From Tritonibacter multivorans (GTDB taxonomy: Bacteria; Pseudomonadota; Alphaproteobacteria; Rhodobacterales; Rhodobacteraceae), in contig NZ_CYSD01000039.1 in the NCBI RefSeq assembly GCF_001458415.1, positions 1 through 64,000 of the forward strand: DNA of 64,000 nucleotides. Reading direction: 5' to 3'. The notes beneath the pieces were generated by a model. The model made no database searches, was not told where the DNA came from, and worked only from the letters and a program-made list of their open reading frames with translations. Positions 26,092-34,605 of the stretch are shown piece after piece (the first letter of the stretch is position 1; the number at the start of each line of letters is the position of its first letter). The position numbers and the translations under genes were made by a program.

Positions 26092-27079
26092 TCAGGTGCT
26101 GAAGGCAGCCCTCACCCAAGAAGCCTGCGGTTGGACCATGGGATCCTTTGGCGCCATCGCTGAATTCCACCATGTGGTGGGCGACCCGGCCCCGCAGGAA
26201 CACTCGCGCCTTCTGCAGGTCACCGACCGGGGGGGCGTGCGGATTGACACGCTCGACGGCGTGCGCCCCGTGGCCTACGAGACCCTCAGCCCGCGCCCGC
26301 ACCGCTGGACGCAGGCGGTGTCTCTGTGCTTGCCGCGCGACAGGGCCGCGATGAACCAGCGGCGGGTTTTGACCTGCCTTGGCCCCGATCATGCAGCCCT
26401 GCGCGATCAGGATCGGGGGGCTGAAGTGTTCGATATGGGGCTGGGGCAGTATCAGGTCGATTTCTGCATCCGCACTCAGGATCCAGTGCTTTTGGAGATT
26501 CTCTGTGCCAACGAGGGCAAGTCGCTGTTTGACCCGGAAAACCCAGCTATGGGCGCGATACTGAAAGCCCACCCGCATCGGATTGCCCTGACGCGACTGG
26601 GGCGGGTCGAGGTCTATCAGATGATCGGTGGACCGGACACCGGCGGCACATCTCCCGAAGGGCCGCACACACATGTTCTGCCGAAACTTCTGCGCGCAGA
26701 TCGGACCCATTCGGCAAATACGCCAATCCCCGAAGGCTGGGTGCCTTGCTGCGGCGTGCACCCCGAGAATCCGGTCATGACGCGTATGGGCGCAGACAGA
26801 GCGTTTGACAAAGCGGCCTTTGACGCCTTCCAAGAGCTTCTCGCCACCTGGGGGGCGGACGCCTATCTCGGAGGCAAGCTGTCAGTCTGGGAGCTGCTGA
26901 AGGCCGAGACACCCGTGGATCTCGCGGCGGAGCCTGCCACACGCGAAGGCCGGGCCGGGTGGCGCAATGGCATGCGTCAATGGCGTGTTCTGCACGGAAG
27001 CTCGGACCTGCTGGAGCGCTACGCACAGGCCTTTGATCGCAGTGCCGATCAAACCGAACCGGAAAACCCCGGTCACTAA
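26078..27079 (+). CDS. Conserved-looking protein of unknown function in the cobalamin operon
   Basis: A 333-residue cytoplasmic protein that I cannot place in a family. It starts PKLDQVLKAALTQEACGWTM without signal peptide or membrane spans. Notable parts are ARLGRV-like LTRLGRVEVYQMIGG, a His-rich GPHTHVLPKLLRADRTHS segment near residue 205, and VPCCGVHPENPVMTRMG near residue 227, whose Cys and His could bind metal or corrinoid. The gene overlaps cbiZ by 14 bases and is the last of the operon, so it is under the riboswitch. A role in corrinoid handling is inferred from position only. Confidence 0.8.
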   Translation: MPKLDQVLKAALTQEACGWTMGSFGAIAEFHHVVGDPAPQEHSRLLQVTDRGGVRIDTLDGVRPVAYETLSPRPHRWTQAVSLCLPRDRAAMNQRRVLTCLGPDHAALRDQDRGAEVFDMGLGQYQVDFCIRTQDPVLLEILCANEGKSLFDPENPAMGAILKAHPHRIALTRLGRVEVYQMIGGPDTGGTSPEGPHTHVLPKLLRADRTHSANTPIPEGWVPCCGVHPENPVMTRMGADRAFDKAAFDAFQELLATWGADAYLGGKLSVWELLKAETPVDLAAEPATREGRAGWRNGMRQWRVLHGSSDLLERYAQAFDRSADQTEPENPGH

Positions 27080-27405
27080 ACACGCAGGGACGGAGCGGGG
27101 CGTTGCCGGGATCCCCGCTACCTCGGGGGACGGACTGTTTTTACACTGCGGGCAGATGCTGGCGGCGCTTTTGTGCCGCCTTTAATCGACCCGCATCTGG
27201 TGGAGAGGGGGAGCATCGTCCCGACCTGGCGGTGGCAACCGGAAGCGAAGCTGCGGAAGCGCCACATAGGGCGAGGGGGGGCGACGGGGGCGCTGGTCTG
27301 CGCGGTTTTATTCGTTACTTGTGGTGTTTTGACGCCATAAGTCGGCGCGTTTTCGGTTTGTTTGAGATTTGCACGCAGAATAAGCCCGATGTTTCCGAGG
27401 TGCTT
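27080..27405. other. Intergenic region between the btu operon and the peroxidase gene
   Basis: 326 bases without a credible gene. It holds a GC hairpin AGCGGGG/CCCCGCT (27094-27100, 27113-27119), the terminator at 27161-27185, and presumably the promoter of the peroxidase gene, for which I cannot assign hexamers. Confidence 0.45.
27161..27185 (+). terminator. Probable terminator of the btu-cbiZ operon
   Basis: GGCGGCGC (27161-27168) pairs with GTGCCGCC (27173-27180), with one G-U pair and a TTTT loop, followed by TTTAA. The short T run makes it a modest terminator. Confidence 0.55.
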
Positions 27406-28416
27406 ATGCGTGTGATGAGTAGAGCAATGTTGGCTTTTGCCGCGCTTTTGACCGTGGCAGCAGGGGCTTTGGCGGCTGTGGAGGGCGATGTCCGTGATGG
27501 TTTCCGCCGGCCAACGGTCATTCCGTTTCCAGAAGGCGCGCCCTATTCCCCGCAGGCGGCTGCGCTTGGGAAGCTGTTGTTCTTTGATCCGCGCCTGTCT
27601 GGGGCGCAAAACCTGAGCTGTGCATCCTGCCATAACCCGTCCTTCGGCTGGGAAGTTCCTGTGCCGCGCGCACTTGGCTCCCTGGCGGTTGAGTTGCAGC
27701 GTCATGTGCCAACAGTGGAAAATCTGGCCGAAGCGCCGCGCCTGACATGGGATGGCCGCCAGACCTCGATTGAACAGCAAGTGCTGAGCCCGATTGTTCA
27801 TCCCGATGAGATGAACGCGACGATGGAGCAGGTGATTGACCGGCTGCTGCGCATTCCCAAATATAGAAAAGCCTTTCGCACAGCCTTTCCCGGCGAAGGT
27901 CTGGTTGCTGAGAATGTGGTTGCCTCGCTTGCGACCTATGTCAGGACCCTGCGGTCAGGGTGGTCCCCGTTTGACGACTGGGTTGCGGGTGATGAAGACG
28001 CAATCTCGGCCGCGGCAAAGCGAGGCTTTGAGTTTTTTATCGGAGAGGGCGGCTGTGCGGCCTGTCACGCTGGCTGGGCGTTCACCGACCATAGGTTTTA
28101 TGACATCGGCCTTGACACGAATGACCCTGGCCGGGCTGGGGTGGATGACAGCGAACCAGCCGGGCGGCGGGCCTTCAAGACCCCTGGCCTGCGCAATATC
28201 GCCCTGCGCGCACCCTATATGCACAACGGCAGCCAGAGCGATCTGGTGGGCGTGCTGCACCACTACCGCAATGGTGGCGCGTCGGACCTTGGGCGACAGG
28301 TGGATATTGCGCCGGTGCGAATCCCGCTGATGGCGGAGATGGAGCTGATCGCCTTTCTTAAGACCCTGACGGCCTATGACGCCCATGTGTCACAGCCCTC
28401 GCTGCCGGTGAAATGA
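27406..28416 (+). CDS. Di-haem cytochrome c peroxidase family protein
   Basis: Periplasmic c-type cytochrome of 336 residues with signal peptide RVMSRAMLAFAALLTVAAGA and two haem motifs, C72-A-S-C75-H76 and C217-A-A-C220-H221. The layout and the FKTPGLRNIALRAPYMHNGS segment are those of the bacterial cytochrome c peroxidase/MauG family. The typical role is reduction of hydrogen peroxide with electrons from a small cytochrome, or oxidation of a partner protein in the MauG branch. GAGG 5 bases before the ATG at 27406 supports this start over 27415. The gene ends at, and may overlap, the start of the GGDEF-EAL gene. Confidence 0.87.
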   Translation: MRVMSRAMLAFAALLTVAAGALAAVEGDVRDGFRRPTVIPFPEGAPYSPQAAALGKLLFFDPRLSGAQNLSCASCHNPSFGWEVPVPRALGSLAVELQRHVPTVENLAEAPRLTWDGRQTSIEQQVLSPIVHPDEMNATMEQVIDRLLRIPKYRKAFRTAFPGEGLVAENVVASLATYVRTLRSGWSPFDDWVAGDEDAISAAAKRGFEFFIGEGGCAACHAGWAFTDHRFYDIGLDTNDPGRAGVDDSEPAGRRAFKTPGLRNIALRAPYMHNGSQSDLVGVLHHYRNGGASDLGRQVDIAPVRIPLMAEMELIAFLKTLTAYDAHVSQPSLPVK

Positions 28417-28424
28417 GGCGCGCC

Positions 28425-30533
28425 ATGTCCATTCGTTCCAAGATACTCCAGCCCAGTATTGCGCTGATCTGCGTCGGTCTGTTGACCGTTGCATGGATTT
28501 CGCTGTCGTCGCTCAATGCCAACCAGAAGGTCCTGAGCCGCTATGATGAGGTGTATTTCGAAACCAAAGTGTTTGAAGCCATTCGCGCCGATTTAACGGC
28601 GTTACAGGCATTTGGGGATGAGGTGCTGGCGTTCAATCAGGTGATTGCGCCGCATCGGATCAACTCTGAATTTTCGACCTATGTGGAGCGGATTGGACAC
28701 CGCATAAGCGACTTGACCTCTGTCACCAGCGAGGCGGCGGACCCGGCCGAGATTGGCCGCCTGCGCCGGGCTTTTTCAACCTGGACACAGGCGCTGGAGA
28801 AAGCTCTGGGGATTGTGCCCAGCCAATTTGTTCCCAGCAGGCCCCATTTGGACATTCTTGCGCAAACAGTGCAGGCCGAAGTCGCGATGATGCACGAACG
28901 GGCCTTGGCGGACGCGGCGGCTTTTGGCACGCGATCGCGGGCTGGGCTGGTGTCGAACCTGACCGTCGCGGCGGTTATGATGGTGGTTCTTCTGGCCAGT
29001 GTTGGCGGCTTTGCCCTGCGCCGCAGTTTCTGGCTGGCCAATGCCATGCGCAGCCTTGCAGTGGCCATGGAACGCATCCGAGAGGGCCGCTTTGACACCC
29101 GTCCCGATCACGCAGAACGCCGGGACGAGCTGGGCGAAATCTCGCGCGGGGTCATGGCGTTTTCGCAAAACCTTCTCAGTTTGACCGAGGCCAAAGAACG
29201 TATTGAATACATGGCCTTGAATGATGCGCTTACGGGGCTAGCCAATCGCACAAAACTCACCAGTTTCCTGACCTGGCTGATGGATCCGGAAACGGATCAG
29301 GGCGCTATTTTTGCGGTCATGCATCTGGATCTGGACCGTTTCAAAGAAGTCAACGATACGCAGGGTCACGCAGCCGGGGATGCGGTTCTGGCGCGCGTTG
29401 GCAAAGTGTTGTCGCGCAATATCCGCAAAACGGATCTGGCCGCACGGGTGGGGGGCGATGAATTTGTACTGGTGCTGCGCGATACCTCGGAACAGGCTGA
29501 TGTGGAAGCGCTGGCTGAGCGTGTGATCGAGGAGGTGTCGCAGCCCTTTGAATTTTCGGGCGAAAGCCTGCGGGTGGGGGCCAGCATAGGCATCGCGTTT
29601 TCAAACACCGCCGCCGATCCCGAAGAGGTGATGTCCAACGCCGATATCGCCCTCTACCTGGCCAAAGGCGCCGGGCGCGGCTGTCAGCGTGTTTTCACCG
29701 AGCAAACCGGTAGCGAATACGCGGATCGCAAGCGTCTGCTCAAGGATCTGCGTTTGGCACTGGTGAACGGTCAAGTCCGGCCATTCTTCCAGCCGCAGGT
29801 CGATGGGATCACCAATAAAATCGTGGGCGCGGAGGCTTTGGTGCGATGGCTGCATCCTGAACGTGGCGTGTTGTCTCCGGCGCAGTTTCTTGATCTGGCG
29901 CATGAAAACGGCTTGGGGGATCTGCTCACCGAGGTGGTTATAAATGCGTCGATCTTGGCGCTGAAGACCTGGAGAGAGTCGGGCTGGGATGTGCCCGTTG
30001 TCAGTCTGAATTTCACCGCGCGGCAATTGCGCAATCCTGACATTATGGAAGCCCTGCACCTGCATGTGGAAGAGGCGGGTCTTCATCCCAGCGATATTGC
30101 AATCGAGGTTCTGGAAACCGTTTTGTTCGGCGACGAAAACGACGGGGCCTTTGCAAACCTGATGTCCATGCAGAAACACGGCTTCCGGGTGGAGTTGGAT
30201 GATTTTGGCACCGGGCATGCCTCTATCAGCACCCTGCGCAAGCTCAAGGTTGACCGTGTGAAGGTCGATCGCTCCTTTGTGACAGGCGCGTCCGAAAATC
30301 CCGAACAGGAACAGCTGCTTGGCGCGTTGATTGATCTATGCGCCAAGCTTGATATTGAATGCCTCACCGAAGGGGTCGAGACAGAGACAGACAAATCCCT
30401 GCTGCTGTCGCTGGGGTGCCGGTACTTCCAAGGCTATGCCTATGCGCGCCCGATGGAGGTGGACGCGTTCGGGGCTTGGATGGATCAATGGCACGAAACG
30501 CAGGCGCTGCAAGCCAAGGCCGTTCGCTCATGA
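28425..30533 (+). CDS. Membrane GGDEF-EAL protein (cyclic di-GMP turnover)
   Basis: A 702-residue signalling protein with a membrane helix near residues 10-30, a periplasmic domain to about 175, a second helix at about 180-200, a HAMP-like linker (ERIREGRFDTRPDHAERRDE), then GGDEF and EAL domains. GGDEF (343-347) is intact and preceded by an inhibitory-site RKTD five residues upstream. EAL (470-472) is intact and DDFGTGHAS is present, so both synthesis and hydrolysis of c-di-GMP are possible. GAGG precedes the ATG at 28425; an ATG at 28413 overlapping the peroxidase stop is the alternative. The tight link to the peroxidase suggests a redox or peroxide signal, as inference. Confidence 0.87.
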   Translation: MSIRSKILQPSIALICVGLLTVAWISLSSLNANQKVLSRYDEVYFETKVFEAIRADLTALQAFGDEVLAFNQVIAPHRINSEFSTYVERIGHRISDLTSVTSEAADPAEIGRLRRAFSTWTQALEKALGIVPSQFVPSRPHLDILAQTVQAEVAMMHERALADAAAFGTRSRAGLVSNLTVAAVMMVVLLASVGGFALRRSFWLANAMRSLAVAMERIREGRFDTRPDHAERRDELGEISRGVMAFSQNLLSLTEAKERIEYMALNDALTGLANRTKLTSFLTWLMDPETDQGAIFAVMHLDLDRFKEVNDTQGHAAGDAVLARVGKVLSRNIRKTDLAARVGGDEFVLVLRDTSEQADVEALAERVIEEVSQPFEFSGESLRVGASIGIAFSNTAADPEEVMSNADIALYLAKGAGRGCQRVFTEQTGSEYADRKRLLKDLRLALVNGQVRPFFQPQVDGITNKIVGAEALVRWLHPERGVLSPAQFLDLAHENGLGDLLTEVVINASILALKTWRESGWDVPVVSLNFTARQLRNPDIMEALHLHVEEAGLHPSDIAIEVLETVLFGDENDGAFANLMSMQKHGFRVELDDFGTGHASISTLRKLKVDRVKVDRSFVTGASENPEQEQLLGALIDLCAKLDIECLTEGVETETDKSLLLSLGCRYFQGYAYARPMEVDAFGAWMDQWHETQALQAKAVRS

Positions 30534-30542
30534 CGTCTCGGG

Positions 30543-31865
30543 CTACCTGCGCAAGGCCTGACGTAGCGCCTTGAAAGAGGCTTTGGGAACCCGTTCCAAG
30601 GTTTCAAAATCCACATGCACAAGGCCAAAGCGTTTCTCATACCCAAGGGACCATTCGTAATTGTCCAGCAGCGACCACAAAAAATACCCTTGGACCGGGG
30701 CGCCATCTGCAATCGCGCGCTGAACGGCTGCGATATGCTGGTTGATGTAGTCGATACGAATGTCATCCTGTACGGCACCTGCTTGAGCGATGTCGGCATT
30801 GGCCATGCCGTTTTCGGTCACAAATAGCGGCAGATCGCCCGTGTAATCCCGGGCCGCCCGCACCAGCAGATCATAAAGACCCTGCGGGTAAATCTCCCAG
30901 CCCATCTGTGTCTTGGGCAACGGGCCGGGCACCAGTTGGCTGTGCGGCCATGGGCCCTCGGCCTGTGCCAGCAGTGACCGGGTGTAATAATTGATCCCGC
31001 ACCAATCGACCGGGGCACCGATGCACTCAAAGTCATCCTGCCAGCCCTTTGGCAAATGCGGTTCCAACCCTTCCAAAGCGAGCGCAGGATAGGCTTTGTC
31101 GAACACGCCGCCCATAAAAAAGCGATTGTAAATAGCGTCTTGTACGGCAGCCGCCTGCCGGGCCGCGTCGCTGTCATCGGCTGGGGTGGCCCATTCCAGA
31201 TTGAACACAGCGCCAAGGTTTCCCAATCCCATGGCCCGCATGGCCTGAGTCGCGGTGCCATGGGCCAGCAACACGTGATGCATGGCACGGGCTGCCGCGC
31301 GGATGTCGCGTAGGCCCGGGGCATGCGCGCCGACAAAATGGCTCAGCCAGCTGACACACCAGGGTTCATTGATGGTGGCAATCGAATGCATCCGATCGCC
31401 AATGCGGCCCATAATAATTTCGGCAAAATCGGCAAACCACTTGGCGACATCGCGGTTGCGCCAACCGCCCAGATCCGCGAGCGCGGCAGGCATTTCCCAA
31501 TGGTAGAGCGTCACGCAGGGTTTGATGCCCCGCGCCAGCATTGCGTCTGTCAGGCGGTCGTAGAAATCCAGACCCTCTTGGTTGATGGTCCCGCGCCCGT
31601 CCGGCAAGACCCGCGCCCAGCTGGTCGAAAACCGGTAACAGTCGAGCCCGGCATGGGCGACAAGGTCCAGATCTGCCTCAAAGCGGTGGTAGTGATCACA
31701 GGCAATGCCGCCGTGTTCCGCGCGCACCACATTGCCGGGCGTGGCGGCGAATGTGTCCCAATGGGTCCGCCCCGCTCCGCCAAACTGGTGACCTTCGATC
31801 TGATAGGCCGAGGTCGCCACGCCAAATTCAAAATCTGACGGAAAATCGGAGCGTTTGAAGTTCAT
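30543..31865 (-). CDS. Beta-glucosidase, glycoside hydrolase family 1
   Basis: Cytoplasmic GH1 enzyme of 440 residues, full length. The acid/base glutamate is E167 in TINEPW and the nucleophile E351 in FVTENG. It lacks a signal peptide, so it acts on imported or phosphorylated glycosides; the absence of a PTS nearby favours free beta-glucosides. Its start overlaps the stop of the upstream LacI-type gene by four bases, forming a two-gene operon divergent from aglEFGAK. Together they would serve both alpha- and beta-linked glucosides. Confidence 0.92.
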   Translation of the reverse strand: MNFKRSDFPSDFEFGVATSAYQIEGHQFGGAGRTHWDTFAATPGNVVRAEHGGIACDHYHRFEADLDLVAHAGLDCYRFSTSWARVLPDGRGTINQEGLDFYDRLTDAMLARGIKPCVTLYHWEMPAALADLGGWRNRDVAKWFADFAEIIMGRIGDRMHSIATINEPWCVSWLSHFVGAHAPGLRDIRAAARAMHHVLLAHGTATQAMRAMGLGNLGAVFNLEWATPADDSDAARQAAAVQDAIYNRFFMGGVFDKAYPALALEGLEPHLPKGWQDDFECIGAPVDWCGINYYTRSLLAQAEGPWPHSQLVPGPLPKTQMGWEIYPQGLYDLLVRAARDYTGDLPLFVTENGMANADIAQAGAVQDDIRIDYINQHIAAVQRAIADGAPVQGYFLWSLLDNYEWSLGYEKRFGLVHVDFETLERVPKASFKALRQALRR

Positions 31866-32890
31866 CTTTCGGGTCCTGGTCCTGTGGAGCGGCCCACAAC
31901 GATCTCGGCTTCGAGCATACGTGTCTGGGGGGCAAGCTGGGGATTGTTGATACGGTCGATCAGGATCTGCGCCGCGATCTCTCCGGCATGTCGCACAGAG
32001 GACCGCGTGGCCGTAAAGATTGGCACATCCTGACCGTTTTTCAGATACGACAGGTCATCGTCATGGGCGATGACCGAAACATCGCGGGCCATTTTCAGCC
32101 CTGCTTCCTCGATCGCGCGGCGCACACCAATGGCAGAGATCATGGACGACACCATGAAGGCCGTGGGCGGTGTCTCCATCCGAAGCATATCGCGCGCGGC
32201 GTGGTGACCTGCGACCTCGGTCATTTCCTCGGTGAACATCAGGTCCGGGTTGAGCGGCAAATTGGCCGCTGCCATGGCGTCTTCGTAACCTTTGCGCCGG
32301 CGCATGGCGAAATCCATGTCCTCCAGACCATTGATCAAGGCGATCCGGCGGTGGCCGAGGTCGATCAGGAATTCGGTTGCGCGCCGGAAGGATCGGGTGT
32401 TGTCCACGTCCACCCAGGGGTAGGGGCCGTGTTCTGCGCTGGAGCGGCCATGCACCACAAAGGGAATGCCAAGGTCACGTAACGCTTTGATCCGGGGTTC
32501 AACCACCTTGGGGCCCTGCAGGACCACACCATCCACAACCCGCCGATTATAAAGGGATTTATAGATCTCGGCCTCACCGCCATCGACCGCATGGGCAAAC
32601 ATCATATCATAGTTGTTCTGCGAATAGGTCTGCAGCGCGCCCGCGACAAAATCGCCAAAAACCGGGTTCACGATCTCGTGGCGCGCGGACAGCGGGATCA
32701 CGTGGCCAATGACCATTGCCCGGCCGGTGGCCAGCCCGGTGGCGCGGCTGTTGGGGCTGTAGTTGTGCTCTCGGGCGGCCTCAACAACGCGAATCCGGGT
32801 CTTTTCGCTCACCTCTGGGTAGCCGTTCAGCGCACGGCTCACCGTGGTTTGAGAAAGGCCAAGCAATTCAGAGAGTTCTTTGAGGTTCAT
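31862..32890 (-). CDS. aglR: LacI family regulator of the alpha-glucoside locus
   Basis: LacI/GalR-type repressor of 342 residues. The N-terminal helix-turn-helix reads LSELLGLSQTTVSRALNGYPEVSEKTR and is followed by the hinge and a periplasmic-binding-protein-like effector domain (PFVVHGRSSAEHGPYPWVDVD). It is divergent from aglE; operator-like palindromes lie before its own start (32927-32940) and before aglE (33093-33104). Same gene order as Sinorhizobium aglR-aglEFGAK. Confidence 0.87.
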   Translation of the reverse strand: MNLKELSELLGLSQTTVSRALNGYPEVSEKTRIRVVEAAREHNYSPNSRATGLATGRAMVIGHVIPLSARHEIVNPVFGDFVAGALQTYSQNNYDMMFAHAVDGGEAEIYKSLYNRRVVDGVVLQGPKVVEPRIKALRDLGIPFVVHGRSSAEHGPYPWVDVDNTRSFRRATEFLIDLGHRRIALINGLEDMDFAMRRRKGYEDAMAAANLPLNPDLMFTEEMTEVAGHHAARDMLRMETPPTAFMVSSMISAIGVRRAIEEAGLKMARDVSVIAHDDDLSYLKNGQDVPIFTATRSSVRHAGEIAAQILIDRINNPQLAPQTRMLEAEIVVGRSTGPGPER

Positions 32891-32926
32891 GGTGTCCTGT
32901 GGGGCGTCTTTTGGGCTGCCAAAGTC

Positions 32927-32940
32927 CCAAAGCGTTTTGG
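32927..32940. promoter_or_regulatory. LacI-type operator before aglR
   Basis: CCAAAGCGTTTTGG is a near-perfect palindrome, one base pair away from the CAAAGCGCTTTG element before aglE. Position 37 bases upstream of the aglR start suggests autoregulation. Confidence 0.65.
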
Positions 32941-33092
32941 AAGTTTGAGATGTAAATTGTTTGAGGGGGAAGCAGCATCAAGTCAACGGTTTTTCTGATC
33001 CCGAAAATTTAATGTTTAAAAACAATAGTTAAAAGTACTTTGGTGGATTTCCATTGACTCTCCTTGGGGAAGTCGGATTGATTGTTGTTATC

Positions 33093-33104
33093 CAAAGCGC
33101 TTTG
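33093..33104. promoter_or_regulatory. LacI-type operator before aglE
   Basis: CAAAGCGCTTTG is a perfect 12-base palindrome with the central CG of LacI-family operators, 63 bases before the aglE start. Confidence 0.75.
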
Positions 33105-33166
33105 AAAAACTTCGAGAAGCGAGACGGAGCTGCGTGGCCCACGGGCCCGACCTTAGGGAGGAAACA

Positions 33167-34525
33167 ATGAAATCGACGCTCATGATGAGCGCGGCTGCTG
33201 TTGCCATTTGTGCCGGCGCCGCTTTTGCGGATGACCACCTGACGTTCAAACCGGGTGAGGGTCCTTTTGACTGGGATGGCTATGCGGCCTGGGCTGCGAC
33301 TGCGCCGGATCTGTCCGGGCAGACCGTGACGGTCGCAGGCCCCTGGATGCAGCCGGAGTGGGGCTTCTTTGAAAACGCGCTGGCGTATTTTGAGGCCGCG
33401 ACAGGTGCGGATGTGATCTACACCGGCTCTGACAGTTTTGAGCAGCAGATCCTGATCGACGCTGAAGCGGGTGCCGCCCCCAATATCGCCGTCTTCCCGC
33501 AGCCGGGTCTGGCGGCGCTGATGGCCAGCAATGGCCAGCTGTCGCCGATGCCCGGCAATATGGGCGACTGGGTGCGCGACAACTATGCTGCGGGTCAGTC
33601 CTGGGTCGATCTGGGCACCTTCACCGACGCAAACGGCGCGCCGCAGATGTACGGCTTCTTCTTCAATGTGAACGTGAAGTCGCTGGTCTGGTACAGCCCC
33701 GAAAACTTTGAAGACGCAGGCTATGACGTGCCGGGCTCCATGGAAGAGCTGAAGGCGCTGACCGATCAGATCGTTGCTGATGGTGAGGTGCCGTGGTGCA
33801 TTGGTCTGGGATCGGGTGCCGCAACGGGCTGGCCTGCGACCGACTGGGTCGAAGACATGATGCTGCGCACGCAGACGCCCGAGGTTTATGACCAGTGGAC
33901 CAAGAACGAGATCCCGTTTGACGATCCACGCGTCCTTGCTGCGATTGACGAATTTGGCTGGTTCGCGCTGGATGATGCCAAAGTCGCAGGGGGGGCAGGC
34001 GCTGTCGCCTCGACCGACTTCCGCGACAGCCCCAAAGGTTTGTTCACCGCGCCGCCGCAGTGCTACATGCACCGTCAGGCGTCTTTTGTGCCGGCCTTCT
34101 TCCCCGAGGACCTGGAATTTGGTGTCGACACCGATTTCTTCTACCTGCCGAGCTTCGCCGACAAGGATCTGGGCAACCCGGTTCTGGGTGGTGGTACGCT
34201 GATGGCGATCACCGAGGCCTCTGAGGGCACCACCGCGTTGATGGAGTTCTTCCAGCAGCCCATCGCCCACGAGGTGATGATGGCGCAGACCGGTTTCTTG
34301 ACCCCGCACAATGGCGTCAACATGGAAGCGTACAAGGACGACACCCTGCGCGGTCTGGGCGAGATCCTTCTGGGCGCGACCACATTCCGCTTTGACGGTT
34401 CGGATCTGATGCCGGGCGCCGTGGGTGCGGGCACCTTCTGGACCGGCATGGTCGACTATACCGGTGGCAAACCTGCCGCCGAAGTGGCCGCTGAAATCCA
34501 GTCCAGCTGGGACGCCATCAAGTAA
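33167..34525 (+). CDS. aglE: Alpha-glucoside ABC transporter, substrate-binding protein
   Basis: Periplasmic sugar-binding protein of 452 residues with a signal peptide (KSTLMMSAAAVAICAGAAFA) and a mature start DDHLTFKPGEG. The lobe sequence QTVTVAGPWMQPEWGFFENA and the EQQILIDAEAGAAPNIAVF stretch are typical of AglE-type proteins. AGGGAGGAAACA before the ATG is a strong ribosome binding site. Expected ligands are sucrose, maltose, trehalose and related alpha-glucosides. First gene of aglEFGAK, with a hairpin after it. Confidence 0.9.
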   Translation: MKSTLMMSAAAVAICAGAAFADDHLTFKPGEGPFDWDGYAAWAATAPDLSGQTVTVAGPWMQPEWGFFENALAYFEAATGADVIYTGSDSFEQQILIDAEAGAAPNIAVFPQPGLAALMASNGQLSPMPGNMGDWVRDNYAAGQSWVDLGTFTDANGAPQMYGFFFNVNVKSLVWYSPENFEDAGYDVPGSMEELKALTDQIVADGEVPWCIGLGSGAATGWPATDWVEDMMLRTQTPEVYDQWTKNEIPFDDPRVLAAIDEFGWFALDDAKVAGGAGAVASTDFRDSPKGLFTAPPQCYMHRQASFVPAFFPEDLEFGVDTDFFYLPSFADKDLGNPVLGGGTLMAITEASEGTTALMEFFQQPIAHEVMMAQTGFLTPHNGVNMEAYKDDTLRGLGEILLGATTFRFDGSDLMPGAVGAGTFWTGMVDYTGGKPAAEVAAEIQSSWDAIK

Positions 34526-34555
34526 CGGCCAGCCCCTGGCCAAACCACGCTAAGC

Positions 34556-34585
34556 AAAGGCCCTGCCACAGAGGGCGGGGCCTTT
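34556..34585 (+). terminator. Intercistronic hairpin after aglE
   Basis: AAAGGCCCTGCC (34556-34567) pairs with GGCGGGGCCTTT (34574-34585), 12 bases with one wobble and a 6-base loop. The TTT end is short, so partial termination that keeps binding protein in excess over permease is likely. Confidence 0.65.
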
Positions 34586-34605
34586 CACGCGACTAGGAGT
34601 TTCCC

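Noticed and set aside
33029-34543. A 504-codon open frame opposite aglE
   Set aside because: Antisense shadow of a binding-protein gene with signal peptide and strong ribosome binding site.
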